The position numbers and the translations under genes are program-made. From Lichenicoccus sp964247695 (lineage in GTDB: Bacteria > Pseudomonadota > Alphaproteobacteria > Acetobacterales > Acetobacteraceae): a DNA stretch of 64,000 bases. Below are positions 17,212 to 24,483 of the stretch, in pieces (the stretch's first letter is position 1; every line of letters starts with the position of its first letter). Location: positions 1 to 64,000 of the forward strand of contig CAXTVI010000005.1 in assembly GCA_964247695.1 (NCBI GenBank). Direction: 5' to 3'. The notes beneath the pieces are model-generated. The model worked only from the letters and a program-made list of their open reading frames with translations. It did no database searches and was not told the DNA's origin.

Positions 17212-19002
17212 TCAGGCGTTGTGCGTGACCGCGATGAGGTTCGAGGCGCTGGCGGACGTCGTGGTCGCGAGCACGGCATGGAGGATGCTGCCGTTCGCCA
17301 GCTTGGTGAAGTCGTAGGTCGCGGTCGCGGAGGAACCGTCCAGCGACAGGCTTAGCACGTGGGCGCCGGCCGTCACGTCGGCGATCTGCATGCTGAAGGC
17401 GCCGTCCGGCATGCGGTCCCAGAGGGTGCCGAGATAGTTGCCGTCCATCGTCTCGCGCATGGTGGCGGCGGTTCCGATTTCCTTGGCACCAGCCAGGAGC
17501 AGATGTCCGTTGCTCTCGGTCAGCGAGCTGATCGAGAAGCCGGTCGTCGGTGTGACCGGCACGACCGGCGCGACCGGCACCACGGGCGTGACCGGTACGA
17601 CGGGGATGATGGGCTTCGCGGGTGTGACGGGGGTGACAGGGGCCACCGAGCCGGTGATGAACTTCATCGATGCCGTCAAGCTGGAACCGTCGAGGGTCAG
17701 CAGCATGGTGTGGCTGCCCGCGCTCACGTCGGCGAGGCTGAAGTTGAACGCGCCGTCCGGAGCACCGTCCTCAATCGTGCCGAGGTAGTTTCCGTCGATG
17801 TTCTCACGGATGGTGGCCGGCGATCCGCTGTGCTTCATGCCGACAACGTCGAGGCGCCCCGACACTTCGGTGATGGAGCTGATATCGAACATGGGCACCA
17901 TTCCACCCGGATTGACCGGCGGGACGACCGGCGGCACTACCGGGATGACCGGGGGCGGGGTGACCACAACCGCATCGGTGATAGTGACGGCCGAGGAGTA
18001 GCCCTTCACGGTAGCGGCTGTCGTGTTGTCCACGACGACGACATAGTCGCCGGTATGCTGCAAGGTGGCCTGGAAGGTGCCGACGCCGCTGGAGTTGATG
18101 GCCACGGCCTGCCAGTTGGCTTCCGCTGCGTTGGCCGCGTTGAAGCTCGCCTCGTACAGCGTGGTAGCGTGCGGGGCGGTGACGGTCTCCGTGACGGTGA
18201 CGCCGGCGCCGACGGACTTCTCCATGACCGTGCCGGGCGCGGAGACGCCGATTGAGGTCACGACCGGCGTGACAGGCGGCACAACCACACCAGTCGAACC
18301 GGTCTCGCGGGACATCTGCGCGGCCATCACAGCCGCCACGCCACCCTGTGCGGCGATGTCGGGAGTCGAGGTATATTGCGCCTCGGTGACATACATGCCC
18401 ACCGGGCTGCTCTCGGTCTCCGCACCCATGCCCATGACCTGGTTGTTGCCGCCATCGGCGGTGTCCTTCGGCACGGACGAGCCGGTGATCTGGTAGATCT
18501 GCTTGCCGTCGATGTAGAAGGTGAGCGAGTTCGCTTCCCAGTTCATCGAATAGACGTGCAGCTTGGTGAGGTCGAGGCCGGTCGTGCTGTGGAAGGACTG
18601 GCCGTTATTGTTGCTGGCGGTGTTGTAGTAGTGCAGGGTGCTCTGCTCGGTCTTGGAGTTGTCCCAGGTCTCCAGCATGTCCATTTCGGTGAGGACGCCG
18701 GGCTTGGAGCTGTCGAGCCAGGTATTATCCGCGCGCCAGAGCAGCAGGTAATCGCCGCCGGGCTGGTTGGCATATTCATAGCGCGCCGTGTAGCTATAGA
18801 CGCCGTAGCCCTCTCCGGCACTGTTCCCGGCGGCCGGCTGCATTATGCCCATCGCGTAGTAGTCGTTGTTCGGGCCGCTGCCGATCAGCATCCCCTGGCT
18901 GCTGAGGGACAACTGGGTGTTGTTGCCCCAGAAGTTCGTGAAGGGCGTGTTGTAGATGTTGGTGACCGTCTGGAAATCGACGTCAAATGACCCGTTGGAC
19001 AT
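17212..19002 (-). CDS. GH16-type glycanase with duplicated C-terminal modules
   Basis: 596 residues. Residues 1-215 form a GH16 beta-jelly-roll with the active-site motif E-M-D-M-L-E at 106-111 (both glutamates and the middle Asp present) and the aromatic lines YLLLWRADNTW and VYSMNWEANSLTFYIDGKQI. A middle domain (about 245-345) looks Ig-like. Two copies of a 78-residue module follow (371-448 and 488-565), each with DGNYLGT and DGAF, joined by linkers of repeated PVTPVV or PVVP units. No signal peptide is visible, so export would need type I or another non-Sec route, yet no RTX nonapeptides are present. GH16 enzymes cut beta-1,3/1,4-glucans, agars and succinoglycan-type chains. In this locus it probably trims or releases the EPS. 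A start-site AGAGAAG supports ATG 19002. Confidence 0.8.
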   Translation of the reverse strand: MSNGSFDVDFQTVTNIYNTPFTNFWGNNTQLSLSSQGMLIGSGPNNDYYAMGIMQPAAGNSAGEGYGVYSYTARYEYANQPGGDYLLLWRADNTWLDSSKPGVLTEMDMLETWDNSKTEQSTLHYYNTASNNNGQSFHSTTGLDLTKLHVYSMNWEANSLTFYIDGKQIYQITGSSVPKDTADGGNNQVMGMGAETESSPVGMYVTEAQYTSTPDIAAQGGVAAVMAAQMSRETGSTGVVVPPVTPVVTSIGVSAPGTVMEKSVGAGVTVTETVTAPHATTLYEASFNAANAAEANWQAVAINSSGVGTFQATLQHTGDYVVVVDNTTAATVKGYSSAVTITDAVVVTPPPVIPVVPPVVPPVNPGGMVPMFDISSITEVSGRLDVVGMKHSGSPATIRENIDGNYLGTIEDGAPDGAFNFSLADVSAGSHTMLLTLDGSSLTASMKFITGSVAPVTPVTPAKPIIPVVPVTPVVPVAPVVPVTPTTGFSISSLTESNGHLLLAGAKEIGTAATMRETMDGNYLGTLWDRMPDGAFSMQIADVTAGAHVLSLSLDGSSATATYDFTKLANGSILHAVLATTTSASASNLIAVTHNA

Positions 19003-19570
19003 GATTTTCTTCTCTCGAAATATGAGTTCAAGGCGCAGTGCGACGCTGTCGGGATGAACCCGAACAAAGACTGAGGCGGTGATGCGATTCTGCAGCCGTG
19101 TTCGGGGCGCATGCCCTCGAATGGGACTGGAAATGTTTGATCTATGCTTCTATTCGCCACGCCAAACGGAGACGAGTTCGAAGGCCATCAATGTCTATGC
19201 TGGGCGGACCACGATTCTCTCGACATCGAGGGTGGCCGTTCCGGCTGGACACAGACTTAGGACGATCACGATTACGTGATCAACAGGTTTCTTTTCAGGG
19301 TCAGGTTGACGTCAACGCCGCAATCCTCTGCCTGCGCCCCTGAAATCTGGACGCGCCAATCGCTGCGGACCGGGTCCCACCCAGCGGACGTCAGTACGGG
19401 TTCGGCGCATCCCAAATTTGCGCGACGAATGCGTCCGGGCGCGTCGGCTTCGGGACGGTCCCGATGCGCATCCGGACAAAGCCGGATCTCATTTTGGTAA
19501 CGGAAAGATATATCTTGTCATGAGGTTATTTCGCGATAACCCGAATGCGCGTCATGACAGGCAGAACAAC
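19003..19570. other. Intergenic region upstream of the GH16 gene
   Basis: About 570 bases with lower GC than the neighbouring genes, bounded on the other side by a terminator. It holds a perfect inverted repeat at 19264-19281 (described separately). No convincing open reading frame, RNA element or promoter hexamer pair was recognised. Confidence 0.5.
19264..19281. promoter_or_regulatory. Operator-like palindrome
   Basis: GATCACG and CGTGATC are perfect 7-base arms around ATTA. The site is about 262 bases upstream of the GH16 start codon. It has the size of a dimeric repressor site, but no regulator gene lies in the window to pair with it. Confidence 0.4.
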
Positions 19571-19604
19571 GAAAAACACCCCGGCGCAAACCGGGGTGTT
19601 CTTT
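19571..19604 (-). terminator. Rho-independent terminator of the wza-like gene
   Basis: Perfect 10-base arms (19575-19584 and 19591-19600) with a six-base loop. Read leftward, the hairpin is followed by a run of five T, and it lies 32 bases after the stop codon of the export lipoprotein gene. Confidence 0.85.
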
Positions 19605-19635
19605 CGGCAAGGCGCTTGAGGCGATCGCTAACGCT

Positions 19636-20211
19636 CTAGAAATGGCGCTCGTAGATGGTGATGACATCTCCGGGCTTGACGAAGCTCTGTCGCTCCACCT
19701 TGCCCTCGGTCGATGTCTTGCCGTTGCTGCGCACGATCGAGGCGTAATCCTCGATCGCCCGGTAGGTGAAGCCGCCGGCCACAGTCACCGCCGTCAGCAC
19801 CGTCATCCCCGGCTGGTATGGATACTGGCCGGGCTTGGAGACCTCGCCCAGCACGAAGATCGGGCGATAGTTGGTGACCTCGACCGAAACCTGCGGATCA
19901 CGCAGGATGCTGCGCGTCTTGGCCTCCGACTCGATCTCGTCGCCGAGCTGCGCGGTGGACATGCCAGTGGCCTTCAGGGCGCCAAGCATCGGCATCGCGA
20001 TGTTGCCCGCATCGTTGACCCGGAAGTCGCCGCTCAGGGAGTCCTCGCCGACGGTGATCACGCGCACCTCGTCGCCAGGCCCCAGGCCATAGGCGGAGGT
20101 GGCCTCGTCTGGAAGCGGCGGCAGGTTGGCGCCTGGCGAGCAGCCGGCAACGGCGAGCAAGGCGGCCAGGGCGACCGTCGTCGGCCCGGTGGATAGGATT
20201 CTGCGGCGCAC
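19636..20211 (-). CDS. Short Wza-like polysaccharide export lipoprotein (OPX family)
   Basis: 191 residues from GTG 20211, with AGGA six bases upstream. A lipoprotein signal ends in LLAVAGC, so Cys 24 would be acylated. The Poly_export domain covers about residues 40-115 (YGLGPGDEVRVITVGEDSLS, DPQVSVEVTNYR), and one SLBB-type domain follows (FVLGEVSKPGQYPYQPGMTVLTAV, ending VKPGDVITIYERHF). Classical Wza has about 380 residues with a C-terminal helix that crosses the outer membrane; this protein lacks both the second SLBB region and that helix. Short members of the family need a separate barrel, and the BBP2 protein at 3217 is the obvious partner. A terminator follows. Confidence 0.92.
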   Translation of the reverse strand: MRRRILSTGPTTVALAALLAVAGCSPGANLPPLPDEATSAYGLGPGDEVRVITVGEDSLSGDFRVNDAGNIAMPMLGALKATGMSTAQLGDEIESEAKTRSILRDPQVSVEVTNYRPIFVLGEVSKPGQYPYQPGMTVLTAVTVAGGFTYRAIEDYASIVRSNGKTSTEGKVERQSFVKPGDVITIYERHF

Positions 20212-20321
20212 TGGATGTCCTCTTGATTTATTGCGTTACGGACCTTGGCGAAGGTGGCGGTTGCCGGCAGACCCGTCAACAACACGCCCACTGCCGACTG
20301 CTCCCCGGCGGGGGCGAGCCG

Positions 20322-21383
20322 TCAGGATACGGTCGAGCGGGCATCCTTCATGCCGTGCCCGGGTAGTGCCGCGAGGATCTCCTGGCCGAGGCGGGTGCCG
20401 ATCGATCCCCGGTGGGCGGCATCGTTGCGCGCGATGTAGGCACGGCCAGCCTCGGGCATTCGTGCGGGTTCGACATCTTTTGCCAGCCGCCACGCCGCCG
20501 GGAGCGCGCGCGCCGTCTGCAGCCACAGCCCGTTCCGGATCCCCTTGAGCACGTAGCCGGCGGCGCGTGGCGCTACCGGCAGCCAGCCCCGCTGCCACTT
20601 GCGCTCGATATAGAGCCGGTTCCGCACGTAGTAGAACCAGCGGCTGCCGGACCAGTTGAAGCGCCGGTCGGGGCTGACCTTGTGCCGCACCACCAGGTCG
20701 CCGGCATATTCCATGCGCCAGCCGCGGGCGATGGCGGACAGGCAGAAATCGAACTCCTCCCAGCAGAAGAACAGCCGGTCGTCGTAGCCGCCGCAGGCGT
20801 TCCAGGCCTGCCTGCTTATGGCATGGCCGGCGCCGACGAAGGTGATCGTCTCGAAGCTGGCGCCGGCCCGCGGCAGCAGCGACACCGGGTAGCCCCACGA
20901 TGACAGGTCGTCCTCGCCGCTCGTGTGGATGACGACACGAAAGCCCACCGCCGCGAGGTCGGGATGCTGGTCCAGATGGGCGACCGCGTCGGCCACGGTA
21001 TGGCTGTCGGCGAACTCCGCATCGTTGTCGAGCGCCACGATGATGCGGCCGCGCCCGAGGGCGGTGGCGCGGTTGCGGCCGCCGGCGACGCCGAAATTGC
21101 GATCTGCACGCAGGATCGCGATATCCGTCCGGCCGCGCGCCGACTCCGCCAACCGCTCGAGATTGTCCGGCGAGGAGCCTTGGTCGAAGACGAACACATG
21201 CCGCCTGATGCTGTCCTGTGACAGTGCCGAGGCGATTGCCTCGAGGGTCTCTTCGACACGGTCCATCGAGAGGATGATGATGTCGGCGTCATAAGCAGGC
21301 GAAGCGGGGGCGGCCGGAGCGTCAACGGTCTCCGGCTCGGTCGATCCGGTCGGGAGTGAGCCGGCAATCAGCACGCTGGTCAT
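20322..21383 (-). CDS. GT2 family glycosyltransferase
   Basis: About 353 residues from ATG 21383; an open extension to 21443 has no support. After a variable Pro/Ala-rich N-terminus the GT2 domain shows IIILSMDRVEETLEAI, VFVFDQGSSPDN, NFGVAGGRNRA and the metal site IVALDNDAEF, then FVGAGHAISRQAW and FFCWEEFDFCLSA, which matches the rhamnosyltransferase-like branch. No membrane helix is present. The C-terminal third (KWQRGWLPVAP onward) is basic and may sit on the membrane. It is divergent from another GT2 gene at 21476. Donor and acceptor cannot be assigned. Confidence 0.85.
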   Translation of the reverse strand: MTSVLIAGSLPTGSTEPETVDAPAAPASPAYDADIIILSMDRVEETLEAIASALSQDSIRRHVFVFDQGSSPDNLERLAESARGRTDIAILRADRNFGVAGGRNRATALGRGRIIVALDNDAEFADSHTVADAVAHLDQHPDLAAVGFRVVIHTSGEDDLSSWGYPVSLLPRAGASFETITFVGAGHAISRQAWNACGGYDDRLFFCWEEFDFCLSAIARGWRMEYAGDLVVRHKVSPDRRFNWSGSRWFYYVRNRLYIERKWQRGWLPVAPRAAGYVLKGIRNGLWLQTARALPAAWRLAKDVEPARMPEAGRAYIARNDAAHRGSIGTRLGQEILAALPGHGMKDARSTVS

Positions 21384-21475
21384 CTCGGCTCGCTTCCTGT
21401 GGCCTTGCGGTCGTTGAAGAGGATATACCCGGTCCGGTTGCAAATGGAACAGTTCAGGATGGAAACGATCCCGGC

Positions 21476-22453
21476 ATGAGGCTTACAGGTGACATGACCG
21501 TCTCCGTCGTCATCCCGTGCTACAACGTGCGTGACTTTGTCGGCGCAACGCTGGACTCGCTGCTGGCGCAGACGCATCCGGACTGGAGCGCCGTCGTCAT
21601 CGATGACGGCTCCGCCGATGGCACCGCGGAGCTGGTGCGTGACTACACGGACCCGAGAATAAAGCTGGTCCGCCAGGCCAACCAGGGCGTCTCGGCTGCC
21701 CGCAATCATGGCGTGGCGCTGGCAGGGGGCGAGGCGATCCTGTTCCTCGATGCCGATGACTGGCTGGCGCCCGACGCACTCGCGCGCATGACCGCCTGCC
21801 TCGCGGCAAGTTCCGTGCAGGCCGTCTATGGCGCGTTCTGCTTCGTGACCGAGGATGGCAGCCGGATCGTCGCCAGGAAGCCGGGTCCGTTTCCGGATGG
21901 CGACATCATCGAGCGGTTGCTGGTGGAGAACCTGTTCGCGAATGGCGGCCACCTGCTGATACGCGCCAGCGCCATCCGCCAGATCGGCCTGTTCCGGGCG
22001 GATTTGCGCTTCGGCGAGGACTGGGAATACTGGTGCCGGCTTGCCGTCTCGGGTCCGATCGCCACGGTTCCGGGGACGGAGCCCCTGCTCTTCGTGCGGC
22101 AGCGTGGCACCGGAGCCTATCTGCGAATGGCGACCGATCCCGAAGCGTTCGGGCCATGCACCGCGGCCATCTTCGAGAACCCGGCCCTCGTCGAGCGGTT
22201 CGGAGCGGATAGGGTGCCGGGGCTACGCCGCAGAACCGATGCCGAGAATGGCTGGATCGTCGGTCGCGAACTCTTCCGTCACGGCCGGCGTGAGGCCGGC
22301 TTGCGGGCGCTGCGACGGTCCTTCGCGCGCCGCCCCCTGGCCAGGCGTGCCGTTCTGTTGCTGATCGCCCACGTGTTGCCGTTCCTGCCGCAGGCGGCGG
22401 CCAGGCGCGTCGGCGGACCGTTCCGGGCGTATGCGGGGAGCGCCGTTCAGTAG
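21476..22453 (+). CDS. GT2 family glycosyltransferase
   Basis: 325 residues from ATG 21476; ATG 21494 with AGGTGA just ahead of it is an equally good start and lies closer to the domain (VSVVIPCYNVRDFVGATLDS). The domain has VVIDDGSADGT, NQGVSAARNHG and LFLDADDWLAPDAL with the D-x-D-D metal site, followed by RFGEDWEYWCRLA, where ED/W is the usual catalytic-base line of GT2 enzymes. The C-terminus is arginine-rich with a short hydrophobic patch. The last seven bases overlap the end of the convergent phosphoglycosyltransferase gene. It is part of the EPS assembly set. Confidence 0.88.
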   Translation: MRLTGDMTVSVVIPCYNVRDFVGATLDSLLAQTHPDWSAVVIDDGSADGTAELVRDYTDPRIKLVRQANQGVSAARNHGVALAGGEAILFLDADDWLAPDALARMTACLAASSVQAVYGAFCFVTEDGSRIVARKPGPFPDGDIIERLLVENLFANGGHLLIRASAIRQIGLFRADLRFGEDWEYWCRLAVSGPIATVPGTEPLLFVRQRGTGAYLRMATDPEAFGPCTAAIFENPALVERFGADRVPGLRRRTDAENGWIVGRELFRHGRREAGLRALRRSFARRPLARRAVLLLIAHVLPFLPQAAARRVGGPFRAYAGSAVQ

Positions 22454-23940
22454 GCGGTCTTGCTCTTCAGTTCCCGGGCAACCGTCAGGAACAGGATCCT
22501 CAGGTCCAGGAACATCGACCAGTTCTCGATATAGTGGAAGTCGTGGTCGATGCGCGATTGCAGCTGCTCCACGGTGCGGGTTTCGCCGCGCCAGCCGTTG
22601 ACCTGGGCCCAGCCGGTGATGCCCGGCTTGACCCGATGGCGCACCGCGTAGTCCGCCACGACGTCCTGGAAATACCGATCCCCGGCCTTGGTTGCCGGGG
22701 CATGCGGCCGCGGCCCCACCAGAGACATGTCGCCACGCAGTACGTTGAACAGCTGCGGCAACTCGTCGAGACTGAGCTTGCGCAGCCAGCGTCCGATCCA
22801 CGTCACCCGCGGATCCTGCCGGGTCGCCTGCGAAATCTCGCCATCGTCGCACCGGTTATGGTGCATCGTCCTGAACTTGAAGCAGATGAAGGTCTTGTTG
22901 TTGAAGCCGACGCGGATCTGTCGGAAGACGATGGGGCCGGGGCCGCTCATCCGAACCAGCAGCGCGATCCCGAGCAGGACCGGGGACAGCATCGCGATGG
23001 CCAGCAGGCTCCCGAGGCGGTCGAACAGCATCTTCTGCACGATCTGCCAGTCATCGAGCGGACGCCGGCGGATCTGCACCACGACCCGATCGCAGACCGC
23101 CCCGAAGATCGGCGATCCGAGATTGTGCCCGGCAACATCCGTCATCAGGTACACGTCCGCGATTGCGCTGCTCAGCTGCGAGCAGACATTCTGCACGTGG
23201 CTGGCTTCCTGCACCGATCCGGCGACGACGATGGTGTCGAACGAGTTCTCGCGGCCATGCTCCAGCAGGTCCGCGACGCGGCCAAGCACCGGCACTCCCG
23301 CATGCACGCTGTTGGCAGGAACGATGTCGTCATAGATGCCGACCAGGTGCATGTCGGTGTTCGGGGCGCGGCGAACGCCCTCGATCAGACGCCGGCTCAG
23401 CTCGGAGACGCCGATGATGGCGACATTGCGCCGGAGCCTGCCGCTCGCGGACCACCGCACCACCAGCCAGCCGCCGATGCCGTGCGAAAGGCAGAGCAGT
23501 GCCGCGGTGCACGCGGCCCAGATCTCTGGGAACGGCTCCAGCGGCAGGGTCATGTTGTTCTCAAGGAACAGGCAAAGATCGACCGCCGCCATGCCGAGCA
23601 TCACCGCAAGCAGGATGCAGAACAGTTGCGGCAGCGGCTGGCGCAGGCGGGTGATCTTGTAGGCGCCGGAATAGGTGAGGGCCGTGATCGTCATCCAGTC
23701 ACCGACGAAGACCGACAGCAGGTGCGCGCCGTAGTGCAGCCGCACCAGCCCGATGACCGCGCAGGCGGCAAAGCCGGACAACAACAGGACCAGCAGGTCG
23801 ATCAACCGGCCGGCGCCGCTGAAAACCGTCAGCGGGACCCGTGCGGCGTGTCTCTCCCGACGCACCACACGATGCGCGCGATCGTGAGTCTCGGCTGAGA
23901 CGCCGACCGCCGGCACTACGCCTGCCTCCGCAGTCATCAT
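22447..23940 (-). CDS. Polyprenyl glycosylphosphotransferase that starts EPS synthesis (WcaJ/GumD type)
   Basis: 497 residues from ATG 23940, which has GGAG nine bases upstream. Four hydrophobic helices (about residues 45-165) are followed by a CoA-binding-like domain (NVAIIGVSELSRRLIEGV) and a fifth helix before the catalytic bacterial sugar-transferase domain: KMLFDRLGSLLAI, FKFRTMHHN, LSLDELPQLFNVLRGDMSLV, GPRPH and VKPGITGWAQVNGWRGET. The family transfers a hexose-1-phosphate, usually glucose, from UDP-sugar to undecaprenyl phosphate. This is the first committed step of colanic acid, xanthan or acetan type polymers, so it marks the locus as a Wzx/Wzy-type system. Confidence 0.93.
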   Translation of the reverse strand: MMTAEAGVVPAVGVSAETHDRAHRVVRRERHAARVPLTVFSGAGRLIDLLVLLLSGFAACAVIGLVRLHYGAHLLSVFVGDWMTITALTYSGAYKITRLRQPLPQLFCILLAVMLGMAAVDLCLFLENNMTLPLEPFPEIWAACTAALLCLSHGIGGWLVVRWSASGRLRRNVAIIGVSELSRRLIEGVRRAPNTDMHLVGIYDDIVPANSVHAGVPVLGRVADLLEHGRENSFDTIVVAGSVQEASHVQNVCSQLSSAIADVYLMTDVAGHNLGSPIFGAVCDRVVVQIRRRPLDDWQIVQKMLFDRLGSLLAIAMLSPVLLGIALLVRMSGPGPIVFRQIRVGFNNKTFICFKFRTMHHNRCDDGEISQATRQDPRVTWIGRWLRKLSLDELPQLFNVLRGDMSLVGPRPHAPATKAGDRYFQDVVADYAVRHRVKPGITGWAQVNGWRGETRTVEQLQSRIDHDFHYIENWSMFLDLRILFLTVARELKSKTAY

Positions 23941-24483
23941 TTCAGTCAACTCCAATCATTCGGTCGGAGAGCCGCCGCTCGGGACGCATGGCACTGGCTC
24001 TGGATCAAAAATGCATCACCCTCGACGGTGGCAAAGGAAGCAACGCTAAGGTCGTGCCCTAGAAGCAATTCGCAAACAATCTGTTGGTTTCGATTGTGTA
24101 AAGCCATACACGAACGCGTGCTAACGTACCTTTATCGGAGTTGATATTAACAGAATCTTGAACCGGAGGTCGCTTCCGGGGATCGTCTGCCGATCGATGT
24201 GCTTGCCGGAGCAGCGTCGGGCGATGGGTTAAAGGTGCAAGATTGGAAGGAGTTGCTCATCGTCGGCGGGTCTAGAACAGGATGTCTTAGGCCAGACCCT
24301 AACAATTTGTCTGGTTTCGCTGTTCCCGGCCCTGACTGTTCCACCACGGGCAGCGGCGGCGTTGCAACAGCGACATCGGGCCTCGGCAGTTTCTTCCTCC
24401 AACCTGTTGTCAGGCCGCTACGGGTCAGCGGTTGCTACGTAAGCCCATCGGCTTTATTTTGACACGCGTATCGCCACGGGAGG
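23941..24483. other. Divergent intergenic region
   Basis: About 540 bases between the leftward phosphoglycosyltransferase gene and the rightward ATPase gene. The part around 24060-24170 is AT-rich and probably holds promoters for both, but no hexamer pair is convincing. An 87-codon open frame at 24199-24462 has no recognisable features and was not called. Confidence 0.5.

Noticed and set aside
17212..19002. RTX or PEP-CTERM type export signal on the GH16 protein
   Set aside because: No GGxGxDxxx nonapeptides and no PEP-TM-Arg tail are present.
22534..23898. Long plus-strand frame over the phosphoglycosyltransferase gene
   Set aside because: Shadow of a well-supported gene; rich in Arg, His, Gln and Asp without any motif.
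24199..24462. An 87-codon plus-strand frame between the phosphoglycosyltransferase and ATPase genes
   Set aside because: No ribosome site, no signal or domain, and mixed composition; more likely part of the control region.
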